From contig CM082576.2 of NCBI GenBank assembly GCA_040954595.2, positions 19,840,001 to 19,904,000 on the forward strand: DNA of 64,000 bases, given 5' to 3'. Numbering within the stretch: the stretch's first letter is position 1; each line of letters opens with the position of its first letter. Shown in pieces: positions 35,601-46,575 of this stretch. Source of the stretch: Balanoglossus misakiensis (lineage: Eukaryota > Hemichordata). The position numbers and the translations under genes were made by a program. The notes below the pieces were generated by a model that saw only the letters and a list, made by a program, of their open reading frames with translations, did no database searches and was not told where the DNA came from.

Positions 35601-37440
35601 TAGTGACCAAATGTGGGGAGTGTAGTATTGTATTACATGTGTGCCGTAAAACGGCTTCTACCTGTACAGCGTAAGTTGGCCGTGAGATGCCAAACATAGC
35701 GCGTGTAGGTTTCCTTTTATGTACAACAAAATTTTGAGCTTATCATTTTTACGCAAACTTGAGTACCTTATGTTTACCAAGTTCTATTCATTTGTTCGGA
35801 AATTATGGCATGTATTGAAGTATATTGACTCATTCGTATAACCAAAGTTACATCGATACAACTATTAGTGCGAATATTTCCCTCAATTGGTATTCAAGTT
35901 CTTGATTGATCCCTATAATTTAACAGTCTGGATATCGTGTGATCGCGCCCAAAGCAAAATGATCCTTGATTCGCACAGCACTCAATAAAACACGTACGAT
36001 TCGCGATGAGATATTCGGTCAACAGCAATACCTACCTTAAATTCAGTTCGTCAGTTTGATAATGGGCCGCGGCCATAGCCTATATATATTAGGCCTATAT
36101 CAGTTTAATTTAACGTAACTTGTAAATTTCTTGCTGCACTAGGAGGCCTATAGTTCAAAATGACAAATAATTCGGACTGGTTAAAGGACAGCTGTTAACC
36201 GCGACTAGGCTGGAAACATCAGAGAACTACCGGAATACGTAAACTGTCAAAAAAACCCCGCCTGCGCTGTTGTTCGCAATTACTTCCCCATCCATCTCTC
36301 CCCATCGCAATTGCATAGTGGCAGAGACAGGGATACGTTCGACTAATTATGATGTTTGCACTTTATGTCAATCGAACAGATGACATTGGAACTCTTGGAA
36401 AATGTTTTGTTAATTTTGTGCAAGAAATGGGGTTCAGAGCAAGTCGTTCGCTGTTGCTGTATCATGTGCTGCTCTAGGCCCTAATTCCTCGAAACTCGCG
36501 TTAAAGGCCGCCGCAGACGAGAGAAATAATAGCTGTCATTCGAGGAATTTTAATTTGCTCAGCAATATTTCCTTCCATGTACGGGCGACTTTTCCTTATC
36601 TTTTTACTTTTGCGCCGCGGATCATATCGACATATATCAGTCAGCATGACCGTGTCTCGGTCAAGAGACTAGAACGTCGTTAGCTGCTGTCCATGCCAGA
36701 ATCCATATCGGTGTCGCAGTTTGCAACATGATCATATCTGTGCCTAAGGTTATTTGCAACCAATTAATTTTGTGGCAATTCACTATCGTATTTGTGACTG
36801 TCACAAATGGTATTTGGTAAAGTGAATTAAGAGGTGCCAGTCTAATTTCTTTATGTCTGACGTGACCAAAACCTGGGCTCGGGCCAGCCCTGGTCGAGAG
36901 CCGCCAGAGGCAGCAGCTCCCATCGCTTGTGGCGTAAGCGCCGCCGCCGCCGCGCGGCGCCGGTACGCGTCGTTGGGGTGACCGCATGTATCGAAGGCCT
37001 TTATCATGTTTATACGGGACTGTAAATATTTATTACACATATAGCTACACAACTTGCGTTTTCGTCAAGGAAGTAGTCCCCCCCCCCCGTCCACCCAGTT
37101 CGCAACACGGTTAAAACCAGTGCCGTTGGCGGTAAACAAGTCGATCAGGCGGCCGCGGGGGCTCATGGCCGGTTGAACTGTAGAAACTTAGTGTCAAGAC
37201 GGAATTTCAATGTTGAGATCTTATCTACGATAACTGAAGAAAATGTCATTTTCCTGTAGGTCTATGCTCTAGTAGTGCCTGTAAGTCTGTGTGTTCCTGG
37301 CATGGCGATACGTGTAACCACGGTGTAGTTGTAAGGAAACGGGGCCGTGTACAAGGCAAGGAACACAAAGACCGTATAGCCCTGCGTACATTGAGTGTTC
37401 CCTGCGTTACACGGCCTCCACTAGCTCTGCGTGGCAGGGT

Positions 37441-37536
37441 AGCTCCGCGTACAGGTCTGTGTGTTCCCGGCGTTACACGGCCTCCTCCGGTGGAGGCCAT
37501 GTAACGCCGGGAACACACAGACCTGTACGCAGAGCT
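37441..37536. repeat. Long near-perfect hairpin, 45-nt arms
   Basis: Arms 37441-37485 and 37492-37536 are reverse complements with two mismatches, separated by the 6-nt loop TCCGGT. It lies within a run of related words (GTTACACGGCCTCC, GTCTGTGTGTTCC) from about 37280 to 37590. Confidence 0.85.
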
Positions 37537-37944
37537 AGGCCTCCACGTGTAATGTCGGGAACACAGGGCTAAAAGACCTACAGGTACGCATAGCTAGCTC
37601 CAAGTCCAATGTTGACAGAGCTACTTGACCCAGAGTAATCATATCATGATTGTGTAATATTGATACATGGCTGGTCGAGATGGCCCTATACGTCGATCTA
37701 CACACATCTCTAATTTCATTAGTCAGCAGAGAGACGACATCGGCCTGCGTTTATGAGCTGTGATTGCCGATTTCTCCATCGTCCAAACCGCGCGCACGTC
37801 TCTGTTTAAGCGTGAGTCAAGTTTGGCAGTTTTCCTGCAGTTACCTCCGCACATGGCCATGCCGCGCCCACGTACCAGCAAACACCACGAGGCGCTGGTC
37901 ATTCATCGTATTGTTTAGAATTCAGGCAAGATGCTTCATGTGAA

Positions 37945-38145
37945 ATGTCGGCTGTAGCCGACACTCTCGCCAAACTCGTCGTCGTAGTCTTACTCGTAGG
38001 GCTACTGCTCTGCTTACAATTACGGTACATGGCCACAAAAGTCGGAAGAGCCGAGGTAAAAAACAACGAGGGAAACCAAAGACGTTTGATAGAAAATAAA
38101 TTAACGCCTACAACCACAAGTACTGATCAGTCTGTAGTCTTTTAA
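37945..38145 (+). CDS. Possible 66-aa membrane peptide (weak)
   Basis: The open frame begins MSAVADTLAKL and continues into a hydrophobic stretch (VVVVLLVGLLLCLQL), then a basic and polar tail. It lies 80 bp before the right subterminal cluster. It could be a captured host exon, a small accessory gene or chance. No homolog is recognised. Confidence 0.2.
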   Translation: MSAVADTLAKLVVVVLLVGLLLCLQLRYMATKVGRAEVKNNEGNQRRLIENKLTPTTTSTDQSVVF

Positions 38146-38228
38146 ATAGGCTTACTTTGTCCACCAACAGTCTCCACACATTTGTTCATGAATATGGAGT
38201 GGCCCATTAAACTGCAAATTAGCATGAA

Positions 38229-38442
38229 TATACGTAGCTATACATGGGCGTATACTATAAGCACACTAAAGGTAGAAAATGCATACAAATACATAGGTCT
38301 GCGGAACGTATATCTAAGAGAACGTGTGCATGATGTATACTTCACGTATTTGTACACATATCTATCAGATTGTATTTGTTACGTAAATGCACGTATATGC
38401 AACGTATATGTCAAATATACAAACTTAGTAGTTTTACGTATA
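38229..38442. promoter_or_regulatory. Right subterminal ACGTATA cluster
   Basis: Exact ACGTATA (either strand) occurs at 38229, 38306, 38391, 38402 and 38436, all within 245 bp of the right end. I did not notice similar clustering in the interior of the element. It is the counterpart of the cluster at 26504-26846. Confidence 0.65.
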
Positions 38443-38447
38443 TTGTC

Positions 38448-38471
38448 GTATATCAAGCATTTTGCCCAGTG
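38448..38471 (-). repeat. Right terminal inverted repeat of the CACTA element
   Basis: Reverse complement of 26467-26490 at 22 of 24 positions, followed by the TAA target duplication. Confidence 0.9.
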
Positions 38472-38474
38472 TAA

Positions 38475-39895
38475 GATGGTGAAGTTTGCTTGAAGGAATA
38501 GAAACATCAGAGGCTGGGTACATCGGAGTTTCTATTTCATTCCATACAAGTTGAAATTAAGCTTATTTTTGGAGTGTATACAGGTACATATGATTATTTA
38601 GAAACGGTTTTAGGCAAGTGAATCTGCTGAATTCGGGCGATCGGTCTTGTATCGTGTGTATGAAACGTACAAGCAGTGGTAGGATATTATTTTGGGATGT
38701 GTACTTCAATAGTTTCCATGTCTCTTATATGTATTTGTCAAAAAATAAACAGTAGTAAAAATGGATTGTATTTTCCATTATTTTTTCTGTTAATATTGTA
38801 TGTTTACATGACCAAAAGCCTTAAGGTTTTCATTGGAATTTATATCAGGGTAATCAATTTGTTTTTGATAATTATTTGCTTCAAATATGGAACAATCTGT
38901 GTGAGTACAAAACAGAAACATTGCTAGATAATTTGACATTTGAATTGTTCGTAAGAATGTGAGGACAAGCATAGAATTGGCCAAATTATGCTGGTGACCA
39001 CTCTGTTTAGTGTGTATGCTTTCTAGTCGTGACAGGCATGTTAAAAACATAGACAATGAAATCTGGTTGGAGCATGAAAAGTAGAGTTGACTTGTTAACA
39101 TATTTTGATGCCATGAAACCATTTTGTGGACAGGACAATTTATGTGACCAAGAATTGATTTTCTGAATATCACAAGGTTGATAGTGAATTCATTGTAATT
39201 TGTTGTCCTGTTTAAGTAGTGGGGTTATTGTAAAAAAATCATCATTCGCTATCTTGTACTTGGAGTGATGTCATCTCGACATTGATACATTATGGCTATT
39301 GAGAGGTGCGTGTTATGCAGGCAAGTGTATATCTTGATGTACTTGTTTAAATACACAATTATACTTAATGATTTAATTTAAAAGTTTTGTTTATTTTCTT
39401 GACAGTTTTGGCTACCAAAGAGTTCTCAAGGTGAGTGTTGGTGTACATCAGTGCAAAGTATCATGTACAAACTAAGAGATCAACACACTCAAATGTGTAT
39501 TGTGTCGTGTACGAATTAGTTTCGTAAATCATTTGTAGATAACGTGTTTAGTTTTGTGGTAAGTGACACTGAGGTTTCAGATCGGATAGGATGATTGTCC
39601 AGTGCCATGCATTGTGTGTTAACATGTGAAAGCACTAGCCTAATTTGTTTGAAATTTGGTATTCAGGGATGATGTAAGAAAAAATAATTTTAACAGTTCA
39701 TAGAATCAGTGTTTATTAATACTTCAAAAAGGTATGTGACTTGAATGTGTGCAGTACATCATTGTGCTATGTGGTGTTAACACCATTGAATAGTGCCATT
39801 ACTTACAGCAATCTTACAGCAATGGCTTCAGTAAAAATTTGAGTATGATTTGTGTGATTCCTGATACCCCTGTCTTGTCATTTGTGATGTTTTAC
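38475..39895. other. Host flank right of the CACTA element
   Basis: AT-rich, with no gene recognised. A short segment near 39405-39432 has splice-like borders (TTGACAG and GTGAGTG), but it is too short to call. Confidence 0.4.
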
Positions 39896-40250
39896 TGTGT
39901 ACTTTTTGAAATAAAGAAACTGGTGTGTTAGTTGAATATGTCAGTGAGTGAATGTGCAATTGGACAGTGTGTTGGCAGTTAGTGGAGATAAAAAATCCTC
40001 ATGGTGTAATGGTTAACACACTTGTCACTTTGTGATAAGAGATCCAGGTTCGATAACTGGTGGGGATGATGAAAAAAAGAGTCCATTAGCTGTGTGTTTG
40101 AGTATGAGTGTAATATATGTATGTACGTATTTATGCATGTATGTAGCCAGCAAACACACAAAACATATTGTGTATATTCAATTCCATACAGTGTTTGATA
40201 ATAAATATGTTGCTGTTTTACAATTTGGCATTCACTGCTGATAATTAGGT
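39896..40250. repeat. Right-arm repeat block, inverted relative to 23215-23740
   Basis: AACTGGTGTGTTAGTTGAAT and GTGCAATTGGACAGTGTGTT are complements of sequence at 23660-23710. The block ends in a short decayed TATG run where the left arm has its long CATA run. Confidence 0.75.
39997..40066 (+). repeat. tRNA-like sequence, right arm
   Basis: It matches the left-arm copy at 23568-23636 with a few changes: CCTCATGGTGTAATGG, then CACTTTGTGATAAGAG, CCAGGTTCGATAACTGG and GGGGATG. The acceptor stem pairs less well here. A relic rather than a working tRNA. Confidence 0.5.
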
Positions 40251-40959
40251 TTCCATAGATACAAGCGGAATGCAATAGAAGAGGGATAACCATATACATG
40301 TATAGAAAAGGTAGGTTACCCCTTCCCCTATCATCCAAATACTACCACAGAGGGTGCTATACTATATGACCATCAACTGAGTATCATTCAAATACTCTGT
40401 GCACAGTGGGTAAATACACATTTGTTTTTTTTAGGAGACTTTCATCAGTTGCAGTAAAATACAACGTGACTACACTATATACACCAATGAGAATGGCCAT
40501 GTAATTCAGAGAGTGCTTGATATTAAAACTGTATCATAGTTGTGGCCTTTACTGCTGATAATTAGTTTACCATAGATACAAGCCCAATGCAACAGGACAG
40601 GGATAAACATATGCAAAGACAAGATTAAACCCCACCTCCATAATCAAAATACTACCGCAGAGGGCGCTATACTATATGACCATCAACTGAGTATCATTCA
40701 AATACTCTGTGCACAGTGGGTAAAGACACATTTGTTTTTTTAGGAGACTTTCATCAGTTGCAGTAAAATACAACGTGACTACACTATATACACCAATGAG
40801 AATGGCCGTGTAATTCAGAGAGTGCTTGATATTAAAACTGTTTCATAGTTGTGGCCTTTACTGCTGATAATAGGTTACCATAGATACAAGCCCAATGCAA
40901 CAGGACAGGGATAAACATATGCAAAGGCAAGATTAAACCCCACCTCTGTAATCAAAATA

Positions 40960-42099
40960 ATAATAATAATAATAATTTATTTGTATAGTGTCAGTATCCA
41001 CAAAAATGTGATCAATGACGCTTAAAGCAAAAGTACAATACAACAAATGGCTAAAAAACAGATTTAAAAAGTAAAGTTTTAACATTTGATTTAAAAACAG
41101 ATAAGTCTGGTGCCTGGCGAATGGTAAGTGGAAGATTATTCCAAAGAATTGGAGCAGCAACAGTAAAAGCACGATCACCATAACTCTTGGTGCGTGATCG
41201 AACAAGGCAGAGTTTGAACTGATCAGCTGACCTTAAATTGCGACACGGAACATATAGATTAGTCATGCTAGAAAGATAGATTGGACCAAGTTTATGAATG
41301 GATTTAAAAATGTGAACTAACATCTTAAAAACAATACGCTGTGTAACAGGTAGCCAGTGCAACTGATACAAAATTGGAGTGATGTGACAGGTGATTTTTG
41401 AATGAGTAACAATTCTAGCAGCAATATTCTGAACGCGTTGGATACGGTTGATTGAATACTTCGGGAGCCCAAATAAAAGTGAATTACATGAATCAATTCG
41501 AGAAGTAATGAATGCATGAACTAATTGCTCTGTAGCAGAATGAGATAAATATTTGCGGATAAGCGCAATGCGACGTAAATGAAAAGTGGCAGAGCGGCAG
41601 ATCTGTCCAATATGTGGCTTCATTGTCAGACAAGAGTCAAGGATCACACCAAGGCTCTTAGCCTGACAATGGACAGGAATCAGAGAATCGCCAACACGAA
41701 TTTCTGAAATCCCTCTAGCAGACAGATCACCTGAAATACCAAAGAAAATAACAAATTCAGTCTTATCATCGTATAAGCACAAGAAGTTTTCAGACATCCA
41801 AAACCTAACATCGGATATACAAAGTTCAAGATTTGAAACAGTTCTTGCTGCGTTGTCTTTACTAAAAGACATATAAAGTGAAGAGTCATCTGCATAAAAA
41901 CTATAAAGACAACCATGACTTTGAACTAATTCACCAAATGGAGACGGGTACATATTGAAAAGTATGGGACCAAGAACTGATCCCTGTGGTACCCCAGTGT
42001 CGAGCCGATAGAAAGGTGATTGGGTGGAAATTACAAGTACACACTGACTACGATTGGAAAGGTATGACTTAAACCACATGAGAACAGTATCTGAGAGAC
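40960..42099 (-). mobile_element. 5'-truncated CR1/L2-type LINE insertion
   Basis: It is flanked by CAAAATA at 40953-40959 and 42100-42106, a 7-bp target duplication within the 310-bp repeat. The 3' end carries an ATT-repeat tail (TAA repeats on the plus strand at 40960-40976) preceded by ACTATACAAATAAAT. 1140 bp remain; the 5' part, with the endonuclease and start of the reverse transcriptase, is missing, as is usual after incomplete target-primed reverse transcription. Confidence 0.85.
41051..42079 (-). CDS. LINE reverse transcriptase, C-terminal 342 residues
   Basis: An open frame starting within the reverse transcriptase: WFKSYLSNRSQC, then GVPQGSVLGPILFNMY and the catalytic FYADDSSLYM near residues 60-70. 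The typical LINE C-terminal region follows (LGVILDSCLTM, LHWLPVTQRIVFKMLV, and the usual RSFGDRAF-like RTKSYGDRAFTVAAP, then WNNLP). The stop lies 91 bp before the 3' tail. It has no stop or frameshift inside, which suggests a fairly recent insertion. It cannot move alone because the N-terminal half is missing. Confidence 0.85.
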   Translation of the reverse strand: MWFKSYLSNRSQCVLVISTQSPFYRLDTGVPQGSVLGPILFNMYPSPFGELVQSHGCLYSFYADDSSLYMSFSKDNAARTVSNLELCISDVRFWMSENFLCLYDDKTEFVIFFGISGDLSARGISEIRVGDSLIPVHCQAKSLGVILDSCLTMKPHIGQICRSATFHLRRIALIRKYLSHSATEQLVHAFITSRIDSCNSLLFGLPKYSINRIQRVQNIAARIVTHSKITCHITPILYQLHWLPVTQRIVFKMLVHIFKSIHKLGPIYLSSMTNLYVPCRNLRSADQFKLCLVRSRTKSYGDRAFTVAAPILWNNLPLTIRQAPDLSVFKSNVKTLLFKSVF

Positions 42100-43330
42100 C
42101 AAAATACTACCACAGAGGGTGCTATACTATATGACCATCAACTGAGTATCATTCAAATACTCTGTGCACAGTGGGTAAACACACATTTGGTTTTTTAGGA
42201 GACTTTCATCAGTTGTAGTAAAATACAACGTGACTACACTATATACACCAATGAGAATGGCCATGTAATTCAGAGAGTGCTTGATATTAAAACTGTATCA
42301 TAGTTGTGGCCTTTACTGCTGATAATTAGGTTACCATAGATACAAGCCCAATGCAACATGACAGGGATAAACATATGCAAAGACAAGATTAAACCCCACC
42401 TCCATAATCAAAATACTACCACAGAGGGCGCTATACTATATGACCATCAACTGAGTATCATTCAAATACTCTGTGCACAGTGGGTAAAGACACATTTGGT
42501 TTTTTAGGAGACTTTCATCAGTTGTAGTAAAATACAACGTGACTACACTATATACACCAATGAGAATGGCCATGTAATTCAGAGAGTGCTTGATATTAAA
42601 ACTGTTTCATAGTTGTGGCCTTTACTGCTGATAATTAGGTTACCATAGATACAAGCCCAATGCAACATGACAGGGATAAACATATGCAAAGACAAGATTT
42701 AACCCCACCTCCATAATCAAAATACTACCACAGAGGGCGCTATACTATATGACCATCAACTGAGTATCATTCAAATACTCTGTGCACAGTGGGTAAAGAC
42801 ACATTTGGTTTTTAGGAGACTTTCACCAGTTGCAGTAAAATACAACGTGACTACACTATATGCACCAATGAGAATGGCCGTGTAATTCAGAGTGCTTGAT
42901 ATTAAAACTGTTTCAAAGCTGTGGCCTTTACTGCTGATAATTAGGTTACCATAGATACAAGTGGAATGGAACCGGACAGGGATAAACATACAAAGGCTAG
43001 GTTAACCCCCCCCCCCCCAATACTACCACAGAGGGCGCTATACTGATCATCAAGTCTGTACCATTGAAATAAATCTGTGCAGATTGGGTAAATTAGGCAT
43101 TTGGTTCTTCAGATTTTCATAAGTTGCACTAAAATGCTATGTGGCCCACTACAAGGACAAATAAGTCAAAAATGGCAAATTTGACGTTTACTTTGAGGTT
43201 GGCATGGGGCAAACGAGACAATACAAGAACACTGAAACTCAATTAGTGAAACACTAAAGTTGTACTTTATTTCTCTAACAAACTTAGAGAAAATTTACAT
43301 GGCCATCTTTTTACTCAGAGACCTGATGTT

Positions 43331-44450
43331 GAATAGAAATGTGGTAGTGCAGGTCCACATGAGTGCCGTGTACTAGCCTCTCTCTCTGCAAATCCATCCA
43401 CAACTTGCATGCAGATAGTGGGAGTCTGATGTAAGCAACTACTGCAGTTACAGTCAGGACGTAAGTGGGATAATTAAACAGCAGGGGATCATGCAATGCA
43501 AACACTTGAACTGGCCAGTAACGTTTGAATTGCTCATTTGCATACAGTTTTTCAACTTTTTTCACAACGAAAGTTAAGCAACTAGCAACCCATTTCTGAC
43601 AATTATTTCACCCCAGGCACATTACTGGTACTATGAGTGTACTACATGTGATTTTTCATGAAGTTTTATCGAGAAGAATTTCTTTACTTCCACTGACAAA
43701 ATTGTGATCACGAAATTCAAAGTGACCTTGAAGTTACAAAAAAAAAATATCAGCCATACCCACACAAAAATTAACCCCCTCAGGTTTTAGAAACATTATT
43801 AAACTCCTCTATTCATAATTTTGACATGAATATATCCATGCCGAGAGTCAAGGACCACAATTTACTGTGCCATAGGTCAGTCCTGAGAAGTCAGTCAGCG
43901 TGAATAGTGTATAGACTCCGTATGTAATATGCTAATGAGAGATAACGACGCGTTGAAAAGGAAGCCATTACGTCATGGGTTAACATGCGTTGACCTACTT
44001 CAATGCATACACATATGGCAAACACGGCTGTACTCGTCGATGGCGAAGGCAATTTTTACACCGTCATTACCCCACAACGGAGCGGCTCACACTATTATAA
44101 TTTCACGGTAACTTAGTTCAATATCTTCCTAACCTACCCAATTTTTTTCAAGACAAGAAATCTTTGCCGAGAGTCAAGGACCACAATTTAAACCAACATA
44201 CCGAAACTGTCTTTCTCGGGAAAGCGTCGTTAAAACTTCACGAAAAATCATCCTATCATTGACTATGGTGTTTCATACACGTCTTAGAAAAAACGGGTGC
44301 ACTACGATCACTTGTAGTACCGAAAATCTCCGTTTGAAAATTTTTCGAACTGGCCGTAACTGCCACTCAGCGACTTTCACATTCAAATAGATCTCTTTGA
44401 TCTCACCGCCGTAATTACCCCACTTACGTCCTGACTGGTTAATACTTAGA
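43331..44450. other. Right-arm block with mixed orientation, no gene
   Basis: 43338-43400 matches 21475-21535 in the same orientation (TGTGGTAGTGCA, then CCACATGAGTGCCGTGTACT), although neighbouring blocks are inverted. GCCGAGAGTCAAGGACCACA occurs twice, near 43840 and 44166. The rest is unrecognised. Confidence 0.55.
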
Positions 44451-44469
44451 AAGTGTATTACCTCCAACA

Positions 44470-46575
44470 CCCCATGGACGGTATCATGTCATCACCAGTA
44501 GCTATAGGTTCTTTTAACACCTTGAGAGAAAAAAATGGATTGTTACTGATAGATTACAAAGCACTGACAATACAAGAGGGGGAGGGGTAAGGTTTGTTGA
44601 GAGCAGTTGTTTTTTGCTAAACATTAGTGAAAATATGAAATTATTGACATGTAGGATTTCAATTTTATGATGTAAGAGTATTTTATAATATCTCACCGGG
44701 ACTTCAGTTGTCGCTGTAGTATTTAACCCAAGTTTAACTGTGCCACCCACGTCCATGCATGGCAAGGTTTTCTCTCCCAAAAGTTTCAGTTTGGTATCCC
44801 AGTTACCATCAGTTGCACTTACTCCACGCCTTCTAAGTTGAATGCGATTTACCATCACAGGATTCATACTGTGGTGCAAAGACAATTAAAAACATCGATT
44901 GTAAGTCATTTAGTAGTGATACCATTGTGACCAAACCTCGTTTTAAAATACATGTAATCTGTACTCGAAACTATCATTTTTTTCTTTCTAGAATATTAGA
45001 ACGCGCTCAAAAATAAAAATGCGACCTGTAAGCGAGTGCCGCGTTTCAATTGGTACTGACGATAAACACCGCCACTCGGAGATAAAATCAACGTTTTTTT
45101 TTTTGTAATGCAAGTGAACGCATGGAGGCGGCCATATTGAATTTAGGTTACATCCCAAGACATTCCGACTGGTCTTCAGGTGGATTCGGGAAAGGTCTCT
45201 AAAACATAATCGGTCATCCAATTTTGTATACTAAATTTCTAAAAATGTAGGACATGGGAGGTTAACATACCCACAATGACTACACACAAAAAAAGGCCCA
45301 GGCGTTTCGGGGTGCGATTGTTACGTACCTTAGCTCCATCATCTGCAACCATGCAGCCAAGGCGTGGCAGTGAAATTGTGCCTCATTGAGGATACAGTCT
45401 AGATCCGGAATTCAGCCAACGGCAAACTGTTTAGCGTGCCTTGTATGCAGCAGGATGGCAACGTTCTAGAACTTAAATTCTGGAAAGAAAATCCGAAATA
45501 GCTGAACAGATAACAGAAGAGAGAATACATACAGCTCCGCAACTTTTCCACTGGAAGATATAACACCATTTGCCTCTATGATAGAGCAAAGGTATGTTAT
45601 AATCGCACCCCGAAACTTATGGGCCTTTTTTTTGACGTAGTCATTTCGGGTATCTTAACCTCCCATCTTCTACATTTTTAGAAATTTACTCTACAAAATT
45701 GAATGACCCATTACATTTTAGAGACCTTTCCCGAATTCAACCGAAGCCTAATCGGAAGGTCTTCGGATGTAATCCAATATGGCAGCCTCCATGCGATCAC
45801 GTACATTGAAAATCCATTGATTTCATCGCCGATTACCGATGTTTATCGTCAATACCGATTCAAACGCGGCACTCGTTTACAAGTCGCATTTATTTTTGAT
45901 CGCGTTCCAATATTTTAAACAAACTAGATTACTGATAAAAATGCTCAAAATTTTTCCTCCAAATGCCACCTTTACGGATTCAGTCACACAACTTACAGAC
46001 TACGCCAAACTTTTTTCCAGATCATACCTTGCGGACGTAAAGCGATGGATATACCTGAAAAATTGGTAACAGAATTGTATCATCCGCCACAAATAATGAT
46101 ATCAGAAGTCGAGATATCTCCACAGAAGAAGAGGGTGTGCGTTGTAGGAAAAGTCCATGATGTGAGTACTGTCAAATGTTGCACAAATAGCCGTTAAACC
46201 TGAAATATAGATTGAAAGTGGATATTGTTTTACACAATTTTTGAACAATGAAGTAAAGTATTAGAATGATGGAATCCGATAAAAAAAGTGAGTTGGTAAT
46301 TTCGGCATCCGACTTCGTTATTAAAAATGGAAAGGTTTGCGATTCGGTTCAAGTAGTATTTGCAAGTTTGAAAGGAAATATTTCATTGAAGTACAGTGGC
46401 AACAACTGCATTATTGAGAATCTTTGAAATGTTGATGAACGGAGACTTATAATCGAATAAATGAAAACCTACCTTTAACGGTGTTAGGGTTACTACACCT
46501 GACAGACCGCTGGTCTGCGTCCGACCGATTCTGAGCTCCTAGCTCTTGTGGAGACATGCGGAGGTACAGCGGGTT
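44470..46575 (-). pseudogene. OB-fold gene copy B, with an inverted exon block
   Basis: Minus strand: the leader exon (donor complement near 46480, start near 46575) and first intron. Then comes a plus-strand block, 45347-46161, holding the first coding exon (to 45591) and a second exon 46021-46161. After it the minus strand resumes with exon 3 (44697-44868, donor GTGAGA) and exon 4 (from 44520). The flipped first exon carries two or more stops. Exon 46021-46161 is open and encodes PEKLVTELYHPPQIMISEVE followed by KKRVCVVGKVHD. Its phases are 0-0, fitting between exon 1 and exon 3 of the intact copy. Confidence 0.65.
46021..46161 (+). CDS. Isolated exon of the OB-fold gene family
   Basis: 47 codons between acceptor TTTTTTCCAG and donor GTGAGT, phase 0 on both sides. 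KRVCVVGKVHD looks like the first strands of an RPA-type OB fold, and exon 3 (KLTITDGTRDAEVNLWG in copy C) would supply the next strands. Copy C lacks this exon in its intron. It is on the strand opposite to the leader of copy B, so it cannot be spliced in place. Confidence 0.55.

Larger units (their letters stand above)
34677..38228. other. Right non-coding block of the CACTA element
   Basis: No gene recognised downstream of the transposase, apart from a decayed copy of the accessory exon (35405-35600) and a weak short open frame (37945-38145). Contents otherwise: AT-rich sequence to 35.4 kb, GC-rich segments near 36.9-37.0 kb, a C run at 37079-37088, and the long hairpin at 37441-37536. About 70 bp near 37600-37680 resembles 3420-3500. 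Confidence 0.55.
26467..38471. mobile_element. Complete CACTA (EnSpm) DNA transposon, 12,005 bp
   Basis: The left end is CACTGGGCAAAA at 26467 and the right end is its reverse complement, finishing at 38471. Over 24 bp the two termini match at 22 positions. TAA flanks both ends (26464-26466 and 38472-38474), a 3-bp target duplication as expected for CACTA elements. Inside are divergent genes for a Tnp2-like transposase (plus) and a basic coiled-coil partner (minus), and ACGTATA motif clusters close to both ends. A 3.5-kb non-coding block lies between the transposase and the right end. The transposase tail is damaged, so present-day autonomy is doubtful. Confidence 0.88.
40338..43330. repeat. 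310-bp tandem repeat, about six units, split by a LINE
   Basis: Units start at AATACTACC(A/G)CAGAGGG near 40338, 40648, 42103, 42411, 42719 and 43017, so the period is 308-310 bp until the last, divergent unit. Each contains CAACTGAGTATCATTCAAAT and GTACATGGC-like words such as AATGGCC(A/G)TGTAATTC. The second unit is interrupted after CAAAATA by the LINE at 40960-42099. Related single units occur inverted at 22500-22980. Confidence 0.9.

Noticed and set aside
20200-46575. A single giant transposon with long terminal inverted repeats bounded by CCCGCTGTACC
   Set aside because: The outer flanks (ATAAA and TTAAC) do not form a target duplication, several blocks keep direct orientation, and the third copy at 48.2 kb has the same edge without a partner. 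The CACTA element explains only the centre.
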